NCBI RefSeq assembly: GCF_027579695.1
Contig: NC_083587.1
Span: 1,689,001-1,753,000 of the forward strand
Origin: Neoarius graeffei
Lineage: Eukaryota > Chordata > Actinopteri > Siluriformes > Ariidae
Reading direction: 5' to 3'
DNA length: 64,000 bases
Part shown: piece by piece, positions 52,618 through 63,687 of the stretch
Layout of the letters: the number at the start of each line of letters is the position of its first letter
How positions within the stretch are numbered: the first letter of the stretch is position 1
Notes under the pieces: generated by a model
What the model was told of the DNA's origin: nothing
Seen by the model: only the letters and a program-made list of their open reading frames with translations
Databases searched by the model: none
Program-made: the position numbers and the translations under genes

Positions 52618-52961
52618 TGTCTTTTCCCGCCGACAAAGTTTGAAACACAGCCACACCTGTCCCTAATTGATTGTCGCTCGTGCAGCTCCGCAGAGCCAAC
52701 AGCGCAGCTTAGCGCATTTTGTAGGTTCAATCGCCGCACGGACAGCGCCGTCATAATCTATTTTCACCTTCCTTTATCGCCAGCACACTACTATTATTAT
52801 GCTATACTATTACAACTAAAATGCTTTATAAATAAAATGCATCATTACTACTAACACCACATGATTATATTGTTTATGAATTCCTTTTATGCTAGAGCTA
52901 TGAAATACCCCAAAACCTGGGAAAGGATTTAAAAAAGTGCACTTTTTGAGCATAGATCGGT

Positions 52962-52977
52962 GGCTCTGAAAAGAGCC
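52962..52977 (-). terminator. Histone 3' stem-loop of H2A
   Basis: GGCTCTTTTCAGAGCC on the minus strand, perfect stem, 34 bp after the H2A stop. Confidence 0.95.
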
Positions 52978-53010
52978 TTTGGGGACTGACGAACGCAGCA
53001 GTGTGTGAAT

Positions 53011-53532
<522 letters not shown>

Positions 53533-53615
53533 TCAAATTCCAGCATCAGCCTGCATGACAACCATCCCACGGGTGTGTGTGTAAGAGACAGAGAGATATG
53601 AAAAAGGAAAGAAGG

Positions 53616-53617
<2 letters not shown>

Positions 53618-53667
<50 letters not shown>
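53618..53667. repeat. (TA)n microsatellite
   Basis: About 24 TA units between H2A and H1. The Ile-Tyr frame through it is an artefact. Confidence 0.96.
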
Positions 53668-53672
<5 letters not shown>

Positions 53673-53858
53673 AGTTTATATATCGATGTACAGAAATGTA
53701 AATTGTTATTAGTTCCATCAGCTCTGACTCAGTTCATGTTCTCCCAGCGCCCTCCTGTCACCATTTTGTAAAGCAGGAATCAACTCCACCACAACAATCA
53801 GCAGCATCTGATATCCTGAGTGAATATGGAATACTGCTCTTTCAACGAAAACATGGGT

Positions 53859-53874
53859 GGCTCTTAAAAGAGCC
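53859..53874 (-). terminator. Histone 3' stem-loop of H1
   Basis: GGCTCTTTTAAGAGCC on the minus strand, perfect, 37 bp after the H1 stop. Confidence 0.95.
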
Positions 53875-53910
53875 GTTTAGGGAAAGAAAACATTACTCAA
53901 ACAAACATGT

Positions 53911-54453
53911 TTACTTCTTTCTGGGGGCCGCCTTTTTCGCCTTGGCCGTTTTGGGCTTTACGGCTTTGGGCTTGGCAGTTTTTGTCTTCTTCGCGCTCTT
54001 GGCAGCCTTTTTGGGGGTCGACGGTTTTTTCGCCTTCTTCGGGCTCTTGGCGGCGGGTTTCTTGGCCGCTAACTTCTTAGCGGCGGTTGGCTTTTTGGCG
54101 GCCACCTTTCTGGCTTTGGGCGCGGCTTTCTTGGCGGGGTTCTTGCCTTCGGTCTGCGTCTTGTTCAGCTTGAAAGAGCCAGACGCACCGGTCCCTTTGG
54201 TCTGCACCAGGACGCTTTTCCTCACAAGGTTCCTGACGGCGATTTTGACGCGGGAGTTGTTCTTCTCCACATCGTATCCGGCGGCCTGTAAAGCTTTCTT
54301 CAAGGCGGAGAGGGACACGCCGCTCCTCTCCTGCAATGCAGAAACCGCTTTGATGATGAGCTCGCCGACGCTCGGGCCTGATTTCTTGCTCTTTGAAGCT
54401 GCTTTCTTCTTGGGCGCTTTGGCCGGCGCGGCGGCGGGAGCGACTTCTGCCAT
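53911..54453 (-). CDS. Linker histone H1 (intact)
   Basis: 180 residues starting [20 protein letters not shown]; 27 more in-frame codons upstream belong to the 5'UTR and promoter. The winged-helix globular domain runs from about residue 25 to 98 ([66 protein letters not shown]). The C-terminal ~75 residues are Lys/Ala/Pro repeats ([20 protein letters not shown]) that bind linker DNA. Length is slightly short for vertebrate H1 (about 190-220). Some globular positions vary from the usual form ([18 protein letters not shown]), but nothing disrupts the frame. A GC box, a TTTTAA box and an H1-type AC box lie upstream. The plus-strand open frame opposite is a shadow of this biased composition. Confidence 0.95.
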   Translation of the reverse strand: MAEVAPAAAPAKAPKKKAASKSKKSGPSVGELIIKAVSALQERSGVSLSALKKALQAAGYDVEKNNSRVKIAVRNLVRKSVLVQTKGTGASGSFKLNKTQTEGKNPAKKAAPKARKVAAKKPTAAKKLAAKKPAAKSPKKAKKPSTPKKAAKSAKKTKTAKPKAVKPKTAKAKKAAPRKK

Positions 54454-54508
54454 CTGTCTCGGAGCTCCGGAGCGGAAGCGAGTGAAACCCTGTGTGGGAA
54501 ACGGAGGC

Positions 54509-54605
54509 CGGGGGCGGGGCTTAAAAGCGCTCATGAGAACGTTTGAGACTCAACCGCGCTGCCGCTGAGTGAGCGCGCTGCCGTCACACACTCGCACTTG
54601 TGTTT
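54509..54605 (-). promoter_or_regulatory. H1 promoter: AC box, GC box, TATA-like
   Basis: On the minus strand: AAACACA (54599-54605), the conserved H1 box; CCCCGCCCC near 54515; and GCTTTTAAGCC (54517-54527). The spacing fits replication-dependent H1 genes. 54606-55002 shows no gene, although GC content stays high. Confidence 0.75.
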
Positions 54606-55002
54606 TCTCACGGCGTTTCTCGGTGAAAATAAGACTCGGAAGACAAGATCCAAAGCGATCGAGCACACGTGTAGCGAGAACGGGCTTTCTCGTTCCTCCC
54701 GAGCTCCAGCAGGCCCAGGTACAGACCGAGCGTGTCGCGCAGTGGCCATAAAACAGCACGGTGCGGCTCGAGCCGGCGGGCTGCGCGCTTTGTGCGATGC
54801 CGTGTGTAAAAACGGGCTGAGAAACGGCGTGGCCGCTGTAAGCGCTCTGGGCTGAGTGGAAGGAAGGAGAGCCCTGTCAATGACCCTGATGGATTTCCAC
54901 TGTCCGAGTGTAGTGTGCAGTTTTGGAAACGGAGCCGCTTTTGTGCTGTGGAAAGCACAGCTTTGGAGTGAGTGTGCGCGCGCCTCATGAATCATGTTGT
55001 GA

Positions 55003-55100
55003 AGCTATAACCTGAACACGAATCACTTTGCGCAGCTACAACCCTAAAAAATTATCACTTTGCACAGCTATAACCCTAAAAATTATCACTTTGGGCAGCT
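55003..55100 (+). repeat. ~32-bp tandem repeat, three copies
   Basis: AGCTATAACCCTAAAAATTA followed by TCACTTTG(C/G)GC, three imperfect copies, ending where the LINE fragment begins. Confidence 0.85.
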
Positions 55101-56289
55101 GTAAGGACATTAGACACTGGATGCTGGAAAATAACGAATTTACCGTCGGAATTTTTCTCGACTTATATAAAGCTTTTGACACTGTAGATCACAATATACT
55201 ATTCAATAAACTAAACTCCTATGGTTTTAAAGGTTTTGCCTTCCAATGGTTAAAAGATTATCTGTCAGATAGAAAGCAATATGTTTTTAGTAAGTTTTGT
55301 CTCATCCCATAAAACTGTAACATGTGGAGTCCCTCAAGGATCCATACTTGGTCCTCTTTTGTTCTTGATTTATGTGAATGACCTCGCTTTGGTATCAGAC
55401 AAACTCTTTACATTACTATTTGCAGACGATACTAATCTATTCATGTCTCATAAAAATTTTGATACACTTATAATAACGATAAATGATGAACTAGGCAGGC
55501 TAAATCACTGGTTCAAGGCAAATAAGTTGTCCATCAATATAGATAAAACAAATTTCATAATCTTTACAGGAAGAAATAAGAAATACAGTATAGAGAGATG
55601 AGATGAGTATAGAAATGGCTAAGATATTCATAGATGACAAACCCATTAAACAGGTAATTAATACACGTTTTCTTGGAGTCATAATAGATGAAAAACTCAC
55701 ATGGAAGTTTCATATTGATCATATTTGCAAACAGATTTACAAGAATATTGGAATCATAAGACAAGTTGCAAGTTGCCTTTCACGTAAAATATTTATGACT
55801 TTGTATTACAGCTTGATATACTCCTGTTTAACATATTGCAATATTATCTAGGCAAATACATATTATACTACTTCCATCAAACCACTGTACCAGTTACAAA
55901 AGCGCTTTGTGAGAATTGCATTAAATGTCTCTTTCTTAGCAAACTCAGCGACTCTATTTTACGATCTGAAAGTCTTGACAGTATATGACATAAACAAACT
56001 TCAAACAGCCATTTTCGTTCATAAAGTAATCCATAAAAGTTCTTATTTACCAGAGCATTACAAGGATTTATTCAAATTCAATTTAGATATCCATAGTCAT
56101 AGTGCCAGACAGCAAAACAATTTAAGGCCAATAATGACAAAATCTAATCTAAGGCAATTCACAATAATGTTTAGAGGCCCCTCCATATGGAACAGTTTAA
56201 GTCAATCCCTAAGAAATTGTTTGTCCCGACCCACTTTCAAAAAATATATAAAAAATGACTTCATAGACAAGCCAACTACCACCTCCTGA
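55101..56289 (+). pseudogene. LINE reverse transcriptase C-terminal two-thirds
   Basis: NNEFTVGIFLDLYKAFDTVD (palm, first Asp), then after a frameshift near 55290 VPQGSILGPLLFLIYVNDLA and LLFADDTNLFMSH (catalytic FADD). Next, FKANKLSINIDKTNFIIF, a frameshift at 55600, FLGVIIDEKLTWKFHIDHIC, a stop at 55851 and a C-terminal part to 56289 (LRQFTIMFRGPSIWNSLSQS). Three breaks make it non-functional. Confidence 0.8.
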
Positions 56290-56712
56290 TTTGTTTGTTT
56301 TTCTTGTTTATGTTTACTTATATATGTAAAGATTTGGTATTTACTTTTTTTAACTTTTTCTACTGTCCTTATGATTTATTACTTATTAGTTTAAATTGTG
56401 TATTTGGTTTTCTTTAACTTCTGTTTAATTTGATGTGTTATTTGATTGTATTATCTCATAAGTTAGTTAGTTCGTTAGTTTTTCCTTATTTTCTTGTATT
56501 TCGATAATGATTTGCTTTTATCTTTTGTTTGATCTTATTTATTTATGTATGTATGTTATAATCACAGAAATTGTTATGACCATACAGTAATTAATCATAG
56601 TATAGGGGAAAACCCTTGAAAAACCTTGGAGGTTTCTGGTCTTCCCCTACATGTTCTTTTTTCTCTGTTTTAACAAAATGACTTGTTTCTTTTATGTGCA
56701 AATAAACAATAA
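55101..56712 (+). mobile_element. 5'-truncated CR1/Jockey-like LINE
   Basis: It begins within the reverse transcriptase and ends in TGTGCAAATAAACAATAAAC, after a hairpin-forming GGGGAAAACC ... CTTCCCC region (56604-56650). It is related to the LINE at 12000-17400 in motif wording and 3'UTR style. It abuts an L2 fragment in the same orientation. Confidence 0.8.
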
Positions 56713-56715
56713 ACA

Positions 56716-57450
56716 ATGCTTATTAATTTCCTTCTGCTTAACTCTGACAAGACTGAAGTACTTGTACCCGGACCACATGCAGCCAGAAGTAAGCTTTCTG
56801 ATTCCACAGTAACTCTGGATGGCCTTTCTGTTTCTTCACGTACAGCAGTAAAAGACCTCGGAGTGATTATTGACCCCAGTCTTTCATTCAAAACACACTG
56901 ATACCATTACCCGGATAGCTTTCTTTCATCTCAGAAATATTGCTAAGATAAGAAATTTAATGTCACTACATGACGCGGAAAAACTAGTTCATGCTTTCAT
57001 TCCCTCCAGGTTGGATTATTGTAATGCCTTACTGTCTGGATGTTCCAATAAGTGCATAAACAAGCTCCAGTTAGTTCAAAATGCAGCAGCAAGAGTCCTT
57101 ACTAGAGCTAGAAAATATGACCCCATCACCCCTGTCTTATCCACACTGCATTGGCTCCCAATCAAATTTCGTATCGATTATAAAATACTACTATTGACCT
57201 TTAAAACACTGAATGGTCTCACACCACAGTACCTGAGCGAATTTCTGCTCCTCTATGACCCGCCATGCCTACTTAGATCAAAAGGTGCAGGCTATCTGCT
57301 GGTACCTCGTATAGTGAAGGCTACATCAGGGGGCAGAGCCTTTTCTTACAAAGCCCCACAGTTATGAAACAGCCTTCCAAGTAATGTTCAGGAATCAGAC
57401 AGTCTCAGCGTTTAAGTCTCAGCTGAAAATGTATCTGTTTAGTCAAGCCT
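56716..57450 (+). pseudogene. L2 reverse transcriptase C-terminus
   Basis: NFLLLNSDKTEVLVPGPHAA and VTLDGLSVSSRTAVKDLGVI, a stop after SFKTH at 56901, then in another frame IAFFHLRNIAKIRNLMSLHD, RLDYCNALLSGCSNKCINKL, STLHWLPIKFRIDYKILLLT and SGGRAFSYKAPQL, ending at a TGA where relatives continue WNSLP. This is the thumb and C-terminal region of fish L2; the catalytic part is absent. Confidence 0.85.
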
Positions 57451-57751
57451 TTTGTTAATGGTGTTTATGAGGTAAAGGGGTAGATCTGCAGGATCCTCAG
57501 ACAGAGTGTTTTGGTAAAGTGGGATGTATGGATGCTGTCAGTCCCCACTCGTTTCCTCACTCGAGTTTGTTGATGGTGTAGTGGCTGCTGCTTTATGTCC
57601 CGGGGCTCCCTCATGCCTGTGTTACCTTCTGGCTCTCCCCTTTTAGTTATGCTCTCATAGTTAGTTGCCGGAGTCCCTACTTGTACTCAGTGCAATATGT
57701 ATACTGTTCCTACTTATTCAGGTGACATTGGGCATACCTAACAACCTGTGT

Positions 57752-57790
57752 TCTCTCTCTCTCTCTCTCTCTCTCTCTTCCTCTCTCTCC
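57752..57790 (+). repeat. (CT)n run in L2 3'UTR
   Basis: About 18 CT units followed by a C-rich stretch, corresponding to the poly-G/GA site in the reversed copy at 45178. Confidence 0.9.
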
Positions 57791-58551
57791 CCCCCACCAA
57801 ATCTGTTCCTCTGAGTTATATTTTGGTTCTGGGATGGAGATGCTGACCTCTTCTGTTCCTCGGACCTGCCTGATCCATCCTGGTGCCCTGTGTCTGGTTG
57901 GAGTCTCATCGCATCGCTCCTGTGGAGGACGGCCCCATGTGGACAGTTGGGGGTCGTGCCTGGAGGACACTCTGGACTCTTGCAGTGGTGCTTTTGTGGC
58001 TGGGGACTGCAGTTGACTTGCTGACTTTAGGACTATGGTTGTCGTGAACGGTTTTGTGCTCGGGTTTCCATCGGTGGGGGTTTTATAGCATCAACGAAGC
58101 TGACTTCATGTTAGTATTGTTAATGTTATAGTCATGTTGTCTGTTGTTGCCCGGATGGGGATGGGTTCCCTTTTGAGTCTCGTTCCTCTTGAGGTTTCTT
58201 CCTCATGTTGTCTGAGGGAGTTTTCCCTTGCCACTGTCGCCACAGACTTGCTCATTGGGGATAGATTAGGGATAAAATTAGCTCATGTTTCAAGTCGTTC
58301 AAATTCTGTAAAGCTACTTTGTGACAATGTTTATTGTTAAAAGCGCTATACAGATAAACTTGACTTGACCTGAACCAAGTCAAAAGCACAGCTAGTAGGG
58401 GCTTTTTGCGATGACAGTAAGACGCATGAGTGACGCACGGTCATTGTATGAGTGACGTGCCTCAGAAGTATTACACAGGTATTCCACACTTGCTATTTGT
58501 GTGGCCCGCAAGACAGAAGTGCATCTCACTTTCTACCCCATGTGTGGCATG

Positions 58552-58660
58552 CACGCAGCGCACGCTACCCGCACGCAGCGCACGCTACCCACACGCAGCG
58601 CACGCGACCCGCATGCAGTGCACATGACCCGCACGCAGCGCACGCGACCCGCACGCGACA
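58552..58660 (+). repeat. 20-bp minisatellite, ~5.5 units
   Basis: Units of ACGCAGCGCACGCGACCCGC with a few changes (ACGCTACCCGC, ATGCAGTGCACATGACCCGC), GC- and CpG-rich. It lies 60 bp before the hAT element. 58373-58551 shows no gene. Confidence 0.9.
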
Positions 58661-59088
58661 CAAGGGGCAAGACTCTGGGTATATATAATGGAGAAGAACC
58701 AAGGAACCGATCATGTAGCGCAGGGGTGGGGAACTTCTTTCCTATCAAGGGCCATTTTGAGCTTTATAACATTCTGTGGGGGCCAAACTACATTTTCTAA
58801 CCCATAACCTCTGCTGAAAATTAAGATGCAGCCCATTTATTTTAGCTTTCTTTCATGCTATTCAAATAAAGCAACTTTATTGGTGTTACTTTCTATTTTA
58901 TCCCTTTTTAATCTTCCCATTTTCTTTTTAAATTGTATCCACCCCTTATTGTTTTAATGCTCTGTTTTTGGTCTTGTGTTTTTATTGATTTTATATGTAC
59001 TGATGTAAAGCACTTTGAGCATTTTATGTAATGAAGATGCTACAATATAATAATATTTTACCAATTGTTATTATTATATCTGGCCGAC

Positions 59089-59409
59089 CTAATGTGAAGG
59101 CTGGAACTGCTTCTCTTTAGTGAGGCGTCTGATGTCAGATGGTACAGATGACAATGCTACTCGCAGCTGGTTTTCCAGGTTTGGGTCAGTCAGTCTTGAG
59201 TGGAACTGATTCTTTGCAAGGGTCAGTTTTGAGAAGAACTGCTCACAGCAGTCGGTTGTCCCAAATAGTGATGCAAACGTCAGTGCATGTCTCCTCAGAG
59301 TGGGAAAATCCTCAGGATGCACATACAGTTTGTAGAACTCAAGCAGAGGAAGGTTGTTGTACCTAGCTTTGAGCTCATTGTTGCTTTGCAGCTCAATTAT
59401 TCGTGCTGT
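59089..59409 (-). pseudogene. hAT transposase C-terminal piece
   Basis: Ends RLTKEKQFQPSH at a TAG, preceded by HPEDFPTLRRHALTFASLFG, TTDCCEQFFSKLTLAKNQFH and LTDPNLENQLRVALSSVPSD. This is the dimerisation domain and C-terminus of Charlie8-type transposases as in GTF2IRD2. It joins to the next piece across the V-SINE. Confidence 0.85.
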
Positions 59410-59422
59410 AGGTTGTCAGGCA

Positions 59423-59808
59423 GGGCGGCACGGTGGTGTAGTGGTTAGCGCTGTCGCCTCACAGCAAGAAGGTCCTGGGTTCGAGCCCCGGGGCCGGCGA
59501 GGGCCTTTCTGTGTGGAGTTTGCATGTTCTCCCCGTGTCCGCGTGGGTTTCCTCCGGGTGCTCCGGTTTCCCCCACAGTCCAAAGACATGCAGGTTAGGT
59601 TAACTGGTGACTCTAAATTGACCGTAGGTGTGAATGTGAGTGTGAATGGTTGTCTGTGTCTATGTGTCAGCCCTGTGATGACCTGGCGACTTGTCCAGGG
59701 TGTACCCCGCCTTTCGCCCGTAGTCAGCTGGGATAGGCTCCAGCTTGCCTGCAACCCTGTAGAAGGATAAAGCGGCTAGAGATAATGAGATGAGATGAGA
59801 TGAGATGA
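59423..59808 (+). mobile_element. V-SINE nested in the hAT transposase gene
   Basis: A full-length, well-preserved copy with a GATGA-repeat tail, flanked by the direct repeat GTTGTCAGGCA (59412-59422, 59810-59820; up to 13 bp depending on tail assignment). It splits the transposase between VPDNL and its continuation. Confidence 0.96.
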
Positions 59809-59821
59809 GGTTGTCAGGCAC

Positions 59822-60130
59822 ATCAGCTGATTCCACATTGAATGGTGTTGCAAATATGTTCAGGTCCTTCTTGTAACTTCTCATCAGCTGGAACCTCTCT
59901 CCAAAGGCCTGGAGTAGTTTTGCACACTCCCCAGCACATTCAGATGTCACAGCAGGCTTTTGTTCTTGCAAAGTAGGAAAGTGCACAGTGTTTCCCCTTT
60001 CCAGTTGCACTTTCCACAGCTTCAGTTTAGCTTCAAATGATTTCACATTTGAAAACAGTGAGCTGAAAAGCTGGTTGGGACCTTGGAGCTTAAAGGAGAT
60101 ACGCAGAGCCTTTATTTTTAAATGCATTTC
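59822..60130 (-). pseudogene. hAT transposase central piece
   Basis: ISFKLQGPNQLFSSLFSNVK, SFEAKLKLWKVQLERGNTVH, FPTLQEQKPAVTSECAGECA and FGERFQLMRSYKKDLNIFAT. Open from about 60130 to the V-SINE and in order with the C-terminal piece. Confidence 0.82.
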
Positions 60131-60167
60131 TGAGTGGATAGTATCTCCATCCTTGACTCTTGTATGT

Positions 60168-60170
<3 letters not shown>

Positions 60171-60221
<51 letters not shown>

Positions 60222-60224
60222 TTT
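60171..60224. repeat. (AT)n(T)n microsatellite
   Basis: About 16 AT units and about 20 T, at one edge of the inserted THAP-bearing segment. Confidence 0.95.
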
Positions 60225-61029
60225 GAGAGTGAAAATCGACTGCAAAGTTGTCATTGGAGCTGCCCCGCTGAGCCAGCCAGCCCTGAGTGCATCACAGCAG
60301 GAACCGGTTTTCGGGCCAAGGCCTTTTACAGCTATAGACCAAAGTCATATAAATAAAAATTTATGATGAAAGTAAGAAATACCATTACCGACTTGCTCAA
60401 CTAAGACTGATTTGACTTCATTGATTGTGGGTTGACTCTCATTAAAACAGGATAGGTGTTATAACTTATGCAACGTACATGTACATGCATGCATTTTCAC
60501 TGATAAAATGTAAAAGGCCAATTAAAGAATCAGAGAAATTGAGACAATCACATTCTGAAGCAAATTAATAATTTTATATCGGTAATTTAAACACACAATA
60601 CAAGCTACATGTATTAATCTAAATGCAGGTAAACAACGTGGGGTTTTTTTTGTTTTTTTATCCAAATGAGTCGTAGCTTACCCGTCTGTGTTCTCGCTTC
60701 TTGAAGGCTGATCTTATGGCTGATTGTTTTTGAAACAATCTGACTTTCAGTTGTTTGTTCAGTTCTCTGTTCATTCACTTCTTCCATGTAAGGATGAGAT
60801 GGCAGCAATATCCAGTTTAGAAATCAGACGGCTGCTCCACTCTTTCACTTTTCTTCATACTGAGTACTCCGCCATTACTGCTCGGCTCAGGCAATTACTT
60901 AAACCTGGGACAGAGTGTGACGTCAGCGGTTTTAGCAACAACCACGGGGAGGTCACTGCCCGAGCGATATGTCCTGTCCCATCCTGGGTTTTAGCAACAA
61001 CCCTCGGCTCACTCCGGGAGGACTGGTAC

Positions 61030-61363
61030 AACTAAACTCACGTTCCTTTTAATAAATAAATAAATAAATAAATAAATAAAATACTTTCCTTTTCTCATAG
61101 TTTTCTGTAATTGTTGGGACTGCACCCTCTTTCAATACGGGCTTATAGCCAATGCTCCTCAACAGATCAGAGGTCTCATACGAGTCTTCAGTAAAATGTG
61201 CAGAGCAGAGGAGAGACCACTTCGTAGCCACCCAATGTGCCCATGAACTTCTCGCAAAACGCGTCCAAATCTTTGCAGTTTGAACCTTCTTGGGCCATGA
61301 ATGCAACGTAAATCCATCTTCTGTCATGTTGCTGCACTGGCCAAAAACACATCTACGTGGCAT
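61030..61363 (-). pseudogene. THAP zinc-finger domain fragment inside the hAT element
   Basis: Minus-strand start at 61363: MPRRCVFGQCSNMTEDGFTL (C-x4-C), HSWPKKVQTAKIWTRFARSS, then SLLCSAHFTEDSYE (C-x2-H), then AVPTIT near the usual AVPTIF end of the THAP domain. The domain is intact in one frame, about 90 residues, then the frame runs into an ATAA repeat (61049-61080). Upstream (61364-61500) lies a short GC-richer region with TGACGTTACG. Whether the whole segment 60170-61550 is one inserted element is unclear; I see no target duplication. Confidence 0.75.
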
Positions 61364-61559
61364 GGCGATAAATTAGCTCAAAATGGATGATCGGAGTTGC
61401 AGTCAGCTCTGTGTTTCAGTATAGCGGAAATGGTGATGAGACCAATAGACTTCCTGTTGTGACGTTACGAACGTCAAGGTCATTCACTCAGACCGCTACC
61501 AATATAAATCACTTTAATCATAAAAATTACTATATTAGATTTATTGTTAACACTTAAAA

Positions 61560-62024
61560 CTATTCCTGTGCCATTCTTGAGGTCTCAAGGCATTTATTAA
61601 TGAAAGTGAGGCCATGGCTCTGCGTATATGCTTTAACATTCAGTTCTGAGAGGTATTTGGTAATGTCCACCATGAAGGCCAAATCACACAGGCACTTGCT
61701 ATCACTGAGTTCAGCGACTGGTTTGCCCTTCATCTCCATGAACTGCTTTACTTCTACCATCAAGTTGTAGAAGTGTGCAAGCATATCTGCACGACTCAGC
61801 CACTGCACCTCACAATGGTAAACCAGGTCTCCATACTCTGACTCAAGCTCACTCAGTAGCTCTTTAAACTGGATACTGTTAAGTCCTCTGCTTTTAATGA
61901 AGTTGATGGTGAAAACAACAGTAATCACATTATTGAGCTTCAGGGAATGTGCATACAGGCTCTCTTGGTGTATGATACAGTGGCACACAACCAACTCATT
62001 TGGATCCAGACTGAGATGACTCAT
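61560..62024 (-). pseudogene. hAT transposase middle piece
   Basis: MSHLSLDPNELVVCHCIIHQ, ESLYAHSLKLNNVITVVFTI, VHYC-type motif as LVYHCEVQWLSRADMLAHFY, LCDLAFMVDITKYLSELNVK and LTFINKCLETSRMAQE, then TAG. It contains the conserved C-H and W-LSR region of hAT. The frame separates from the N-terminal piece by a break around 62030-62140. Confidence 0.82.
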
Positions 62025-62143
62025 TTATTTTTTAAACAATGCAGTCAATCCTTTCTGCGCACCAACCATGGCTGGGGCTCCGTCTGTAGCCAGTCCACTT
62101 AGCTTGTCAAACTGTAGGTCAAATTGTTCATAGCCAAAAGAAC

Positions 62144-62821
62144 TTACTCAAACAAATCCTCACCTTTGGTAGTGCCATGCATGGCTTGCAAAGACATCAT
62201 TTCCTCCCGTGTATCAAACTCAGCTGTAATCCCACACACAAAAATGGCGAGTTGGGTGGTATTTGTGATGTCTGTTGTCTCGTCGCAGGCAAATGAGAAA
62301 AACTGAAAATCCCTCGTGGTATCCTTCAGTGTTTTCTCAATGTCTTGTGCCATGTCAGTAATCCAGTCGGAGACGGTTCTTCGAGACAAACTGACACTTT
62401 GGAAAAGTGTCACTTTGTCCGGTGCGAGCAGTTCCGCGGCAGCAACAAGGCACTCCTTCACAAACTCCCCTTCTGAATGTGGTTTCAGTTTCTTAGCGAT
62501 TAGCTCACTTACCACAAAACTAGCCTGTGTAACATTTTCTTGGTTACCTTGAGGTCTTGTGAATGTTGCTTGTTGGGCACCCAAACTCCGCCGAAGAGCA
62601 TTAATTTTATCCACACGCACTTGTCCTTTCAGCTCGTCCAGCTTGGCGTGTTTGGTGGTGTAATGATGCTCCAGATTAGCCTTTTTCATCACTGCAAGTG
62701 CTTCCCCACAAACTAAGCAAACTGACTTGCCTTTTACTTCCACGAAAAAATAATATTTTGTCCATTTTTCCTGAAAAGCACGACATTCTGCATCTACCTT
62801 TCTCTTCTTCATACTCGCCAT
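62144..62821 (-). pseudogene. hAT transposase N-terminal piece with zinc finger
   Basis: Starts MASMKKRKVDAECRAFQEKW. It has a BED/C2H2-like finger (SVCLVCGEALAVMKKANLEH and HYTTKHAK), then FVVSELIAKKLKPHSEGEFV, LFQSVSLSRRTVSDWITDMA and FFSFACDETTDITNTTQLAI with the first catalytic Asp (CDETTD). Open for 225 codons. Full-length relatives are about 600 residues, so this is the first third. Confidence 0.88.
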
Positions 62822-62980
62822 GGTGCGTTTTGGTGAAATTGTTAAACAGTCTGTCTACGCCTGCTAAATGACGTGACCGTGCATGATCACGAACTGTTCA
62901 TGTGGGGTTCAGGACCCTGTCCTTGGCCTGGAAAGACAACCACTTGCCTATTTTATTAATTGCAGTCTTATTTTTTTCTG

Positions 62981-63083
<103 letters not shown>

Positions 63084-63334
63084 TGAGCCTGTAAGTAATT
63101 ATGAAATCATCTTGCGGACCAGATCAAACGGTCTCGTGGGCCGTATACGGCCCAGAGGCCGGACGTTCCTCACCCCTGATGTAGCGCGTAGCATTGTAGA
63201 AAGGAAGAAGACCACCTCATTTGCTGTTTTTATTTGAGTATATGTTAATTTACCATACAAACCTCAAATAATAAAACATGAGTATAAGGGAATAACACAT
63301 TTTATTACATTGTAAAAAATCCCAACTAACGCTA

Positions 63335-63687
63335 CGTTCACACTGCAAGGCTTAATGCTCAATTCCGATTTTTTTGTGAAATCCGATTTTTTTGTGAGGT
63401 CGTTCACATTAACAAATATATGCGACTTGTATGTGATCCTCAGTATGAATGAAAAGCGACCTAAAAGTGTTCCGCATGCGCATTGCAGGATACGACGACG
63501 TCACACGCAGTGAGCATGGCCAGTGTTTACGGAAGTAAAACCGCCCGGTTGCGGTATGACCCATCCAATCTAGCTTGAATAGCTGTATCCCCCCAAATGG
63601 AAATCAGCTCCCCAACCTCTGCGTCCTTCCATTGAGAAGATTCAGAACCTTCACAGCCCGAAGCGTCCCTCGCATTGATGTCATGCG
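63335..63687 (-). mobile_element. PIF/Harbinger-like remnant with Myb/SANT-like fragment
   Basis: The region contains GCTACGTTCACACTGCAAGG and AATTCCGATTTTTTTGTG, common ends of fish DNA transposons. On the minus strand a frame reads SSQWKDAEVGELISIWGDTA and IQARLDGSYRNRAV (63545-63640), the start of a Myb/SANT-like DNA-binding domain that accompanies Harbinger transposases. It then loses the frame. No nuclease gene is seen. Confidence 0.55.

Larger units (their letters stand above)
56713..58372 (+). mobile_element. 5'-truncated L2 LINE with full 3'UTR
   Basis: Starts inside the RT C-terminal region and ends GATAAACTTGACTTGACC. The ~1-kb 3'UTR includes a (CT)n run and is the forward version of the reversed fragment at 44753-45850. 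Confidence 0.88.

Noticed and set aside
53942-54568. Plus-strand frame of 208 codons opposite H1
   Set aside because: Antisense shadow of the Lys/Ala-rich H1 gene; no domain and the H1 gene is clear.
58430-58800. Frames with His-Ala-Ala-His repeats
   Set aside because: Products of the 20-bp minisatellite.
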